Of a stretch of 64,000 nucleotides of DNA, positions 8,278 to 16,430 are shown piece after piece. Below the pieces are notes generated by a model. That model was given only the letters and a program-made list of their open reading frames with translations, ran no database searches and was not told where the DNA came from. Numbering within the stretch: the first letter of the stretch is position 1; the number at the start of each line of letters is the position of its first letter. The position numbers were made by a program, and so were the translations under genes. The DNA is from Oceanospirillum sediminis (GTDB lineage Bacteria; Pseudomonadota; Gammaproteobacteria; Pseudomonadales; Halomonadaceae): contig NZ_JACJFM010000014.1 in NCBI RefSeq assembly GCF_014164585.1, positions 54,022 to 118,021 on the forward strand, given 5' to 3'.

Positions 8278-9774
8278 TTAGAAGGTTATGCGTGTGAGCC
8301 CGCGCATTAAATCATCGGTATTATCTAACTGAGCAATACTGTCTAACAGAGCTTTCAGCTCGTCTTTATCATCAGCTTTCATAGCGGAAGCTGTACAGGC
8401 ATCAAATTTCTGCCAAAGCTGAGCATCCGTCAACGGAAAAGCCCGGGTTCCCACTGCCATAAACACTTCCGTCTTAAATCGAAGGCCGCTTTTCAGCCTG
8501 ACCTCTACCTGTGTCGGGCATTCGGATTCCAGTTTGTCAACAGCCTGTTTCTGAACCAGGGGTAACAGTTGCTGTATTTCTGGTCGCAAAACCGCTGATT
8601 CAGAAAAATCATCCAGAGTGACATTATCAAATAGCAATCCGGTAATCAGACCATATTCCAACGAGAATTTGGCCTGCTGCGGAGTCTCAGGCCGGGAGTA
8701 CATCAGATTTTTAAGATGAGCAGAAGGAGCAGTCACACGGATATATTCAACCTCATCGGCAGTGAAATCATACTGACTCTTCAGTTTTAACAGTCCATCC
8801 AGAGCACGGTGCACACTGCCACAGTTAGGAAAACGTTTGATCTTCAGGCCAAATGCTTCAATCATCAGAGGCTGAGCCGGATTAAGTGGAAAACTCATTT
8901 TCTGACCATACTCATCTTTATCCTGCATCAGAACTTTAAGCTCTGCCAGATCCTGCCCAACCATCAGAGTATTCATGCCATTACTGGCATCCAGAGTATT
9001 TAATCCAGCCGTCAGCCCGGCCTGAGCAAATAAAGCAGCCTGTACACCAGCCGCCGCAGCAAACCCGGCATGCATAGGCTTCGCATCGGTACCAAACTGG
9101 CTCATAAAGCCACCGGCAAGGCTACTGGCTATTGAAATGGCATGAGCAGTTTGTAAAGTATCCAGCTGCAATAAACGAGCACAGGCTGCTGCTGCAGCCA
9201 GACTACCAATGGTGGAAGTCGCGTGCCAGCCTCGACGGCGGTGAAAAGGATTCAGCCCCTGCCCTGTTAACCCCATAATCTGTAACCCGACAATATAGGC
9301 ATCCAGCAAATGAAAACCATCTGAACGATGCTTCTCTGCCAATGCCAGCAATGCGGGGATAATCACTGCCGAAGGATGTCCCTTCGCCGGATCAAAATCA
9401 TCATCGAAATCCAGAGCATGAGCTGCGGTACCATTAAACAAAGCCGCAAAAATAACAGACCCCATTATCTGCTGCCCAATCAGTGTAGCACTGCCTGCCC
9501 CAAAAGCATCACGAACTGTCAGTAGCTTCTGACAAACATCGGCCTGACTACCGGGAATGGCGCAAGCCAGCGTATCAATAAAGCTACGCTTTGCCAGATC
9601 TAACGTGTGTTCAGACCAGCCTTTTTTGCCCGAGTTAAGATCCGTCTCACCAGTCAAGTCATCATCTCCATGACTCTGAAAGCTGGTGACTTTTGCCTCT
9701 GCAATCCAGGCACTGTATATCAGCAAAGGGTTGTTTTTTTCGGTGTTGGTGTTGGTGTTGGTGTCAGAAAGCAT
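8278..9774 (-). CDS. MmgE/PrpD-family protein
   Basis: A 498-residue member of the MmgE/PrpD fold, which includes 2-methylcitrate dehydratase, cis-aconitate decarboxylase and iminodisuccinate epimerase. Family motifs are DFDDDFDPAKGHPSAVIIPA in the first third and GWHATSTIGSLAAAAACARL. I start at the ATG at 9772-9774 because GGAG lies 8 nt upstream; an in-frame GTG 21 nt earlier is poorly placed. The N-terminus carries a Thr-Asn repeat encoded by a hexanucleotide array. No methylcitrate genes are near. It ends a likely operon with the MFS and ATP-grasp genes, so a role in a small-molecule pathway is more likely than propionate use. The reaction is unknown. Confidence 0.8.
   Translation of the reverse strand: MLSDTNTNTNTEKNNPLLIYSAWIAEAKVTSFQSHGDDDLTGETDLNSGKKGWSEHTLDLAKRSFIDTLACAIPGSQADVCQKLLTVRDAFGAGSATLIGQQIMGSVIFAALFNGTAAHALDFDDDFDPAKGHPSAVIIPALLALAEKHRSDGFHLLDAYIVGLQIMGLTGQGLNPFHRRRGWHATSTIGSLAAAAACARLLQLDTLQTAHAISIASSLAGGFMSQFGTDAKPMHAGFAAAAGVQAALFAQAGLTAGLNTLDASNGMNTLMVGQDLAELKVLMQDKDEYGQKMSFPLNPAQPLMIEAFGLKIKRFPNCGSVHRALDGLLKLKSQYDFTADEVEYIRVTAPSAHLKNLMYSRPETPQQAKFSLEYGLITGLLFDNVTLDDFSESAVLRPEIQQLLPLVQKQAVDKLESECPTQVEVRLKSGLRFKTEVFMAVGTRAFPLTDAQLWQKFDACTASAMKADDKDELKALLDSIAQLDNTDDLMRGLTRITF
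9742..9765. repeat. GGTGTT hexanucleotide tandem repeat
   Basis: Four tandem copies (the last ends in C) lie inside the start of the MmgE/PrpD gene and encode Thr-Asn repeats. A run of seven T lies directly before it at 9734-9740. Gain or loss of hexamers would keep the frame; slippage in the T run would not. Confidence 0.8.
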
Positions 9775-9830
9775 AACGATCTCCGGGTAATGCACCTCTT
9801 TGCCAGAATAGCGATGTAAAATAACCGGCT

Positions 9831-11090
9831 TCAGACGAGTTCATCCTGCTTTAACTGGTGAAGGTTTTGTCTGTGATAAACCACAAACATCAGAGTACCA
9901 ATAGCAACCAGGCTAACAGGCAGCAACAATGCCAGATGCCCCAGATCAACCTGAACCAACAGCTGGTAAAACGAAATGCCCAGTAAAGGAGCTAATAGCC
10001 CTCTGACTCCGGTCAGCGTGACGTGCACAGCCATATAATCCAGCGCCCGATCATTATCTGAAAAATCGTTATGGCCCAGATTCCAGCCAATAGCCCCACC
10101 TGACTGAGCCAGCCCATAGCAGGCTGAACCAATAAATAACAACCACTCGCTACCAGTGGCAAGCGCAAGTAAAAAGACACTCATTGCCAGCGTTAATCCG
10201 GCTCCATGCCAGATTCTGAAGAAAAAAATATGATTGCCTTCCAGTAACCGGGCCCACCAGCGAACCGCAAAAGGAATAATCAGCATAGGAATAGCAGAAG
10301 TGATCATAATCTGCTGCCAGGGTAACACCCCGGTAAACCGGTGAATTCCTACAACCAGTAAACCAATCAGCATCAGATTACCAGCTCCCAGAATAAACAT
10401 CGCCAGCATATAACGAGCAAAAGCCTGATCAGCCCTGAATAACGCAGGCATCTGTAACAGAGTCAGTGTACTTCCCGGTTTATCAGCAAGAATTGCCTGC
10501 CGGCGCAAAGTCAGGTGTCGATAGCGCCAGCTTGCCCACAAAGCGATCAGAGCAAATACCGCACTAAGTAACTGAAATGCTGTAATGCCCTGCTCTATTA
10601 ACCAGCCTGCAGCTAATGCAGCAACAGAAGTTGCCAGGGCAAAAACCGTAGTATAACGCGCAGTAATACGCGCCCGGATATTACGAGGATAATTACCTCG
10701 CCAGATCACGGAACGCAGCGTTGTAATCCCTGACCAGCATACTCTCGCAATCACAAGCAGGATCAGTAATCCAACTAATCCAGCCTCATTCACCGGCATC
10801 CATGCCAGACCTGCGCTACACAGACAACATAGCATTGCCAGCCTGGAAATCAGATCTGCTTTATTTCTGCCCTGACTCAACCGGACCCAGATCATGCTGA
10901 ACAGATTCGCAAAAAAAGGAGCTCCCGTTGCAACTGCCACGGCCAGATTAACCTGCCATTCATATAACTGAGCAGAAAACTGCTGCTGAATAAGCAGGCC
11001 AGTGACACCGCCTTCAAGCAGTGCCAGAGTCAGTGCCAGACAAGCCCATGAGGTTGTCTCCAGTCGTATTCGGGAGCGCAGAGTTTGCAT
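9831..11090 (-). CDS. MFS transporter
   Basis: A 419-residue polytopic inner-membrane protein with about 11-12 hydrophobic segments. Its charged loop near residue 70 (RLSQGRNKADLISR) resembles the MFS loop 2-3 motif. The layout fits a major facilitator drug- or metabolite-exporter-like protein. It lies 33 nt downstream of the ATP-grasp gene and 57 nt upstream of the MmgE/PrpD gene on the same strand, so the three are probably one operon. It could export the product of its neighbours; the substrate and direction are inferred only. Confidence 0.75.
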   Translation of the reverse strand: MQTLRSRIRLETTSWACLALTLALLEGGVTGLLIQQQFSAQLYEWQVNLAVAVATGAPFFANLFSMIWVRLSQGRNKADLISRLAMLCCLCSAGLAWMPVNEAGLVGLLILLVIARVCWSGITTLRSVIWRGNYPRNIRARITARYTTVFALATSVAALAAGWLIEQGITAFQLLSAVFALIALWASWRYRHLTLRRQAILADKPGSTLTLLQMPALFRADQAFARYMLAMFILGAGNLMLIGLLVVGIHRFTGVLPWQQIMITSAIPMLIIPFAVRWWARLLEGNHIFFFRIWHGAGLTLAMSVFLLALATGSEWLLFIGSACYGLAQSGGAIGWNLGHNDFSDNDRALDYMAVHVTLTGVRGLLAPLLGISFYQLLVQVDLGHLALLLPVSLVAIGTLMFVVYHRQNLHQLKQDELV

Positions 11091-11122
11091 TGTTGAGTGT
11101 TATCGCCCTTACTTTTATCCGT

Positions 11123-12181
11123 TTATATTTCCCATCTCAGAGACTTTTGTTCAACAGCTCTTTCAAACATGGCTCTTTGCCTTTCCAGACTGTTAGCCAG
11201 GACAGACTCAACGATATCTTTCTGCTGATATCCCAGTAAGTTTGCAGACTGGACAATAGCCCGGTTTGAACCCAGGTTGCAGCTGATATTGTATTCGAGT
11301 GCGAACACCTTTCCATCTGGTGTAATCCGATAGTCAAAACGGCCATAATCATATGGCCAGATCATATTATTAATCTGGCGGGTAAAGCCTATCAGCTCTG
11401 GATAATTTCTATGCTCTGCAAAAGGGCGAATGCTGGAACCTTCCCTGAATCCTCGCTTCTGGGCATAGGTCACCATATTCAAAGCGTCACCAGCGGAGTT
11501 TTCCATAGGAAATAGCACCCATGGATAACCTGCACCAACAACCGGAACAGTGACATCTGTGCCAGGAATAAACTCTTCAACAATCACATCATGATTGTCC
11601 AGTAGTAACTTCCGAACCATAGGCCTCAGAGCCACCCAGTCAGTATCATGGAAGATCCCCCATGATGCACTGCTATTGTTTGGCTTAATCACATATCGCT
11701 CAGCTTTAAAAGTGGGTGCCGGAACAGATAAATCAGAAGTGCGATAAATCTGCCATCTCGGTGTGGGAATACCAAGATTCTGATAAAGAATCTTGCTCAG
11801 ATGTTTATCATCAGCAAAACCACGCATACTGGGTGCAGCCCCAAGATATGGCAGGCTGTGATATTCCGACAGGCAGGAAGCAAAGATCTCACTGTTCCGG
11901 AATTGTCCCCGATTAAACAGGGTGAAAATAAAATTCTGCCTGGGATGTTTAAACAAAGTCTCATAACTGTCTGCCAGTCTCAGAGATATACCCAGTTGCT
12001 CCAGACACTGCCTGATCTCATTATGATAAACAGCATGAGAACCATCCTTTTTATCGAACTGTCCGCCTGCTCTGGCATGCTTAGCAAGGAAAAGTACTTT
12101 CAAACGATCGCGATCTTCTTCACGTAAACAGAGAGGTTTACCCTCTTCCTGAACACGATGAATAATATCCGGTGCATCCAT
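11123..12181 (-). CDS. ATP-grasp ligase, D-Ala-D-Ala ligase-like
   Basis: A 352-residue ATP-grasp protein. The central domain has the pattern of D-alanine-D-alanine ligase relatives: KHLSKILYQNLGIPTP, then RYVIKPNNSSASWGI (ATP-binding lysine and loop), IVEEFIPGTDVTVPVVG, and the metal-binding end VFALEYNISCNLGSN. I use the ATG at 12179-12181 with GGAGG just upstream instead of a GTG eight codons earlier. The N-terminal domain differs from true Ddl, so it probably joins an amino acid or carboxylate to an amine in another pathway. First gene of an operon with an MFS transporter and an MmgE/PrpD protein. Confidence 0.75.
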   Translation of the reverse strand: MDAPDIIHRVQEEGKPLCLREEDRDRLKVLFLAKHARAGGQFDKKDGSHAVYHNEIRQCLEQLGISLRLADSYETLFKHPRQNFIFTLFNRGQFRNSEIFASCLSEYHSLPYLGAAPSMRGFADDKHLSKILYQNLGIPTPRWQIYRTSDLSVPAPTFKAERYVIKPNNSSASWGIFHDTDWVALRPMVRKLLLDNHDVIVEEFIPGTDVTVPVVGAGYPWVLFPMENSAGDALNMVTYAQKRGFREGSSIRPFAEHRNYPELIGFTRQINNMIWPYDYGRFDYRITPDGKVFALEYNISCNLGSNRAIVQSANLLGYQQKDIVESVLANSLERQRAMFERAVEQKSLRWEI

Positions 12182-12413
12182 AAAGCCTCCGAATTTTACT
12201 GTCACATATTTAGTACTTACCCCGCTATCATGCCACTATGTAACCTAATCAAACAAGTATACATAGATACAAAAAGAATCTTAACAATAAGGTAAAATGG
12301 TTTTAGAAAGGCATCAAAACAAATAAAAAACAAACTGATGACATCAAAGAAATTTATTAAATATTACAAATTTGACAGACACCCCTTTTATTTATAGCGC
12401 CTCCCGTGGCAAA

Positions 12414-12444
12414 CAAAAAAGAGAGCCCGGCACAGGCCGGGCTC
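12414..12444 (-). terminator. intrinsic terminator of the phn operon
   Basis: GAGCCCGGC and GCCGGGCTC (12423-12431 / 12436-12444) form a 9-bp GC-rich stem with an ACAG loop. On the minus strand it is followed by TCTTTTTT. It lies about 40 nt after the last phnE gene. Confidence 0.9.
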
Positions 12445-12485
12445 AGGTTATAAATGATCAAATATCGAAAAGTTTCAGCAATTGA

Positions 12486-13283
12486 TCAGATCATACGCTT
12501 GCGTATCTGCACAACCAGAATTTCCGCCAGAATCACGACAGCAAAAATACTGAACAGCACCATAGAGACTTTCTGCCATTCAAACAGATTCATAGCATCA
12601 TTCAGTACCACACCGATGCCTCCTGCACCCACTAAACCCAGTACAGCAGATTCACGGACATTAATGTCCCAACGAAACAACACGATAGAGAAAAAGGCCG
12701 GTTTAACCTGAGGCCAGTAACCTTTGATCAGAACAGAAGCCCAGGACGCCCCCGTTGCTCTTAACGCTTCAATCGTGCCCATGTTGATCTCTTCAATCGC
12801 TTCTGCCAGCAGTTTGCCGATAAAACCAACCGAACGAAATGCAATCGCCAGCACCCCGGCAATCACACCCGGACCAAACACCGCCACAAACAACAGCGCC
12901 CAGACCAGAGAGTTAACCGAACGGGATGACACCAGAAAAAAGCGGGAGATCCAGTTCACCACCGGATTAGCCACCACATTACGCGCATTCAGTAGCGCCA
13001 GTGGTACCGCAAAAATCAGCGTCACCAGAGTTCCCAGTGTCGCGATATGCAAAGTCTCCATTAACGCAGCATGCACCGTTATCGGATAAAACGCAGTATC
13101 CAGTGGCCACATACGGCTGAACATATCTGAAATCTGATTTGGAGCATCATAAAAGAACTCAGGAATAACATCGACGGTCCGGATTGATGCCAGAAAAGCA
13201 GCAACAGTTACCAGATAAACCGCAAAACGTGCCAGTTTTTTCTGAAAGGTAAAACGCTCCCATTGATGATTTATCGTGCTCAT
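12486..13283 (-). CDS. phnE: phosphonate-type ABC transporter permease (second PhnE)
   Basis: A 265-residue inner-membrane permease with about five to six hydrophobic segments. The ABC permease EAA loop is EAIEEINMGTIEALRATGAS (about residues 161-180). The protein family is PhnE of phosphonate/phosphite importers. It overlaps the preceding phnE by four bases, a typical translational coupling. Paired with the other PhnE it probably forms a heterodimeric channel, as in importers with two phnE genes. Last gene before the operon terminator. Confidence 0.88.
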   Translation of the reverse strand: MSTINHQWERFTFQKKLARFAVYLVTVAAFLASIRTVDVIPEFFYDAPNQISDMFSRMWPLDTAFYPITVHAALMETLHIATLGTLVTLIFAVPLALLNARNVVANPVVNWISRFFLVSSRSVNSLVWALLFVAVFGPGVIAGVLAIAFRSVGFIGKLLAEAIEEINMGTIEALRATGASWASVLIKGYWPQVKPAFFSIVLFRWDINVRESAVLGLVGAGGIGVVLNDAMNLFEWQKVSMVLFSIFAVVILAEILVVQIRKRMI

Positions 13284-14065
13284 TGGAAAATCTCCCGTAC
13301 TTTACCGGACAGGAATTCACCCAGCAGGATAATCGCAATAATGGTTAGCAGAATGGCGGTCACAAAGTCATAATCAAAACGCTGAAAAGCAGAAAACAGC
13401 GTCCCGCCCAGACCACCAGCACCAACGATTCCCACCATGGTGGAATTACGCAGGTTGGAATCCAGCTGATACATAGAAAAGCCGATGAAACGCGAGAAAA
13501 CCTGCGGCAATACTGCAAATAGCACAATACTGGTAAAGCTGGCACCTGTGGCTCTGATCGCCTCAACCTGCTTAAAAGAGATCTCTTCAATCGCTTCCGC
13601 AAACAGCTTAGCGATAAAACCAATGGATGCCACAATGAGGGTTAACAATCCGGCCAGAGCACCAAAACCCACCGCTTTTACAAACAGAATAGCGATAATA
13701 ACCGGATGAAAAGAGCGACATAAGGCGATGATTACCCGAGTCGGGCTACTAACCCACGCCGGCATCATATTGCGAGCGGCAAATAACCCGATAAACAGGG
13801 ACATAAAGATCCCCACCACACTGGAGATAATGGCGATCTGCATCGACTCAATTAGGCCATCCAGCAATAACTCCCAGCGAGTGAAGTTTGGTGGAAACAT
13901 ACGATCCAGTAGCGCAGAACCATGACCAAGACCTTCCAGAAAACGTGCCAGACTCAGGTCCATATCAATCGCGGCATAGATCAGATAAGCCGCAATCACG
14001 ATCACGCCAATCGTATTGGCCGGGCTTCTTTCAAACGGATTCGGGTAATCCTTTACGACAGCCAT
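13280..14065 (-). CDS. phnE: phosphonate-type ABC transporter permease (first PhnE)
   Basis: A 261-residue inner-membrane permease with several hydrophobic segments. The EAA loop is [20 protein letters not shown], close to that of the following paralogue. It overlaps the end of phnC by 13 bases and the next phnE by four, so the transporter genes are translated as a coupled block. The family is assigned by this motif and by its position between PhnC and the second PhnE. Confidence 0.88.
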   Translation of the reverse strand: MAVVKDYPNPFERSPANTIGVIVIAAYLIYAAIDMDLSLARFLEGLGHGSALLDRMFPPNFTRWELLLDGLIESMQIAIISSVVGIFMSLFIGLFAARNMMPAWVSSPTRVIIALCRSFHPVIIAILFVKAVGFGALAGLLTLIVASIGFIAKLFAEAIEEISFKQVEAIRATGASFTSIVLFAVLPQVFSRFIGFSMYQLDSNLRNSTMVGIVGAGGLGGTLFSAFQRFDYDFVTAILLTIIAIILLGEFLSGKVREIFQ

Positions 14066-14823
14066 GATTCACCTCCATAAATCTGCTTCAGGTGATCCTC
14101 AGTAATGCCTTCAGGCGGGCCGTCATAAACCACATGCCCACCGCTCATACCGACCATACGTACAGCAAAACGCTGGGCCAGAGACACATCATGAATATTC
14201 ACCAGCGCCGGAATATTTTTGCGACGGGCCAGCGTATCCATCAGCTCCATAATTTCGACAGCAGTTTTAGGGTCCAGAGACGATGTCGGCTCATCAGCCA
14301 GTAAGACATAAGGATCCTGCATTACCGCTCGGGCAATCCCGACCCGCTGACGCTGACCGCCAGAGAGGCTATCAGCACGCTGTTTGGCAAAATCTTTCAG
14401 CCCCACCATTTCCAGCAGTTCAAAGGCATTATTAATATCATCCTGAGTATAATTCCGGCGCCAGGCGTTCCAGGCTGACATATAACCTAAACGACCAGTC
14501 AGCAGGTTTTCGATCACGGTCAGACGTTCAACCAGATTGTACTCCTGGAACACCATCCCGATATGGCGACGGTGGCGACGTAACTCTTTACCCTCGACGC
14601 TGGTAAGATCCACATTATCAAACAGCACTTCTCCACTGGTCGGGTTAATCAAACGATTAATACATCGCAGCAGAGTCGATTTACCTGTCCCGGATGGACC
14701 GATAATGGCAATAATGCCGGGTTGATCAAAATTCAGATCGATACCACGCAGAATAGGTTTACCCGCTTCATATTCATGATTCAGATTGCGGATCTGCAGA
14801 TAATTTTGTTGAGATTCGGCCAT
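14053..14823 (-). CDS. phnC: phosphonate-type ABC transporter ATPase
   Basis: A 256-residue cytoplasmic ATPase. Visible motifs are Walker [10 protein letters not shown], the Q-loop [12 protein letters not shown], signature [14 protein letters not shown] and Walker [14 protein letters not shown], with the His switch in NIHDVSLA. I start at the ATG at 14821-14823, which has AAGGA 7 nt upstream, and not at earlier in-frame codons. It energises the two PhnE permeases. It is separated from phnD by 230 nt that hold two hairpins, so it may be expressed at a lower level than the binding protein. Confidence 0.9.
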   Translation of the reverse strand: MAESQQNYLQIRNLNHEYEAGKPILRGIDLNFDQPGIIAIIGPSGTGKSTLLRCINRLINPTSGEVLFDNVDLTSVEGKELRRHRRHIGMVFQEYNLVERLTVIENLLTGRLGYMSAWNAWRRNYTQDDINNAFELLEMVGLKDFAKQRADSLSGGQRQRVGIARAVMQDPYVLLADEPTSSLDPKTAVEIMELMDTLARRKNIPALVNIHDVSLAQRFAVRMVGMSGGHVVYDGPPEGITEDHLKQIYGGESWLS

Positions 14824-14903
14824 TATCATTTCCTTCAGGCAATACAAAAGCCTGCCTGCCCGTAATAAGGGCATGCACAGGAGCAATTTCTTGTTGTTAT
14901 CGA

Positions 14904-15001
14904 GGATGATTTGTTGAACAAATCATCCTTATAGGGCACTAAAGCGACATATCTTCTGTAAGATAGAAGAATCGGCTTCCCCGGAAAGAAATCGGGAAAG
15001 C
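14904..15001 (-). repeat. two intra-operon hairpins between phnD and phnC
   Basis: A perfect 12-bp inverted repeat lies at 14904-14928 (GGATGATTTGTT, one-base centre). A second lies at 14975-14983 / 14993-15001 (GCTTCCCCG against CGGGAAAGC, one G-U pair). Neither has a U-run. Such hairpins after a binding-protein gene often stabilise its message or reduce read-through. Confidence 0.6.
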
Positions 15002-15054
15002 TGAAGCTTCACTTTTAGCAGATGGCATCAAAGTGCCAGTAGAACAGATATGAA

Positions 15055-16104
15055 TTATTCAGACTTAGCCTGACTTGCCAACTCAGCCGCACGTTTTTTC
15101 GCCGCTTTTGCCGCTTCTTTTTCTGCCAGCTTTTGCAGACCTGTTTTGGTGTAAGCAGTACCTGTAGCGTGAGCAATATCACGAATCACCTGCCAGTCAT
15201 CTTTATAAGTGATTTCCACAAAGCGGTCAGCACCACCAAAGGTCTTTTGCATCTCGTCAGTAAAGCGATAGCTGGAAAATGCCTCTCTGATTTTCTTCAC
15301 CAGATCAGGATTCAGGTTATGCGCATAGCCGAAAGCGGAGGTGGGAAATTTAGGGCTGGTATAGATAATACGGAAGTCGTCACGATTGACTCTGCCTGCC
15401 GTTACCATACGGTTAAAGACATCCGATGCCACGGGTGCAGCATCATAGTCGCCAGACAGTACACCCATTACAGACTGGTCATGTTTGCCGGAATAGACCA
15501 CTTTATAATCTTTGTCCGGTTCAATACCAGACTGAGGAAACAAGGCTCTCGGTGCCAGATTACCTGAGTTTGAAGAGACAGAAGTGTGTGCCACTTTCCT
15601 GCCTTTCAGCTGATCCATCTGCTTAATATCACTATCCGAACGCACAATCGTAATCAGGTTATAACCCTGAAAACCTTCTGCGCTGCCTTTAACCGCCAGA
15701 GGGACATAACCTGCCAGATTCACAGCATACCCTGTTGGCCCGGTCGAGAAGCCAGAAATATGCAGTCGACCCGAACGTAACGCTTCTACCTGAGCCGCAT
15801 TGGAGTGCACGGTGTAATACACCACACGTTTACCGGTTTTTTCTTCCAGATGACGCTGGAAATCGGCAAAAGCATCCTTATACACGGCCGGATCTTCTAC
15901 CGGCGTATAAGTAAAAACCAGAGTATTAGGATCGCGCCATTTGGTTTCATCTTTAGGCAGATCCGCCACCAGATCCTTGTTTTCATCGCAGAATTTGTCG
16001 TCCAGTACACCACGATATGAGCAGCTGTCAGCTGCCCAGGAAACGGAGGAACCCGCCATAAGGACTGTTGCGGTCAGAACAGACGTTGCTAGTTTATTAA
16101 ACAT
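15055..16104 (-). CDS. phnD: phosphonate/phosphite-type periplasmic binding protein
   Basis: A 349-residue exported binding protein. The start at 16102-16104 gives a classic signal peptide (LATSVLTATVLMAGSSVSWA, cleavage near residue 24). The PhnD family is seen in FTYTPVEDPAVYKDAF, TGKRVVYYTVHSNAAQVEAL, SGRLHISGFSTGP and the ligand-loop serines in AHTSVSSNSG. The C-terminus has an unusual Ala/Lys-rich tail (AEKEAAKAAKKRAAELA) beyond the normal fold. It is first in the operon, controlled by a sigma-54 promoter and two operators upstream. The ligand is unknown; no phosphonate-degrading enzyme is near. Confidence 0.88.
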   Translation of the reverse strand: MFNKLATSVLTATVLMAGSSVSWAADSCSYRGVLDDKFCDENKDLVADLPKDETKWRDPNTLVFTYTPVEDPAVYKDAFADFQRHLEEKTGKRVVYYTVHSNAAQVEALRSGRLHISGFSTGPTGYAVNLAGYVPLAVKGSAEGFQGYNLITIVRSDSDIKQMDQLKGRKVAHTSVSSNSGNLAPRALFPQSGIEPDKDYKVVYSGKHDQSVMGVLSGDYDAAPVASDVFNRMVTAGRVNRDDFRIIYTSPKFPTSAFGYAHNLNPDLVKKIREAFSSYRFTDEMQKTFGGADRFVEITYKDDWQVIRDIAHATGTAYTKTGLQKLAEKEAAKAAKKRAAELASQAKSE

Positions 16105-16228
16105 GGATATGCATCCTTCTTGCGGAATAATCCGAACCAGTCTGTCGGCAATCATCTGATTCAGTTTTATCCCTGGTTTATTTTTATAGTTTTCGGCCAG
16201 TTTTGTCTCTGGCAGCCGTAACCATAAG

Positions 16229-16244
16229 AGCAAGCGGGATACCA
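16229..16244 (-). promoter_or_regulatory. sigma-54 promoter of phnD operon
   Basis: The minus strand reads TGGTAT-CCCGC-TTGCT, with GG and GC ten bases apart and a perfect -12 TTGC. Two positions differ from TGGCAC. The predicted start is near 16218, about 114 nt before the phnD ATG. Twin operators upstream and an adjacent sigma-54 activator gene support it. Confidence 0.7.
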
Positions 16245-16308
16245 TCTATAAAAAGTCATTTAAAATCAAAAGGATAAAAAACATCAATCAGTCCTGCATT
16301 TCACTTAT

Positions 16309-16357
16309 GGGACACCTGAGCCCCACACCAGAATATAAAAAGGGACACAAGTGCCCC
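16309..16357. promoter_or_regulatory. twin operator sites for the sigma-54 response regulator
   Basis: Two 16-bp near-palindromes, GGGACACCTGAGCCCC (16309-16324) and GGGACACAAGTGCCCC (16342-16357), share the consensus GGGACAC-N2-GWGCCCC. Their centres are 33 bp apart, about three helical turns. They lie about 100-130 bp upstream of the predicted phnD transcription start. Confidence 0.7.
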
Positions 16358-16430
16358 ATTTATTTATATCCGGTTTTCCCTCAGAAACGGACATTAACCC
16401 GCTATCGCCGTTCATCATACCGACTGAAAA

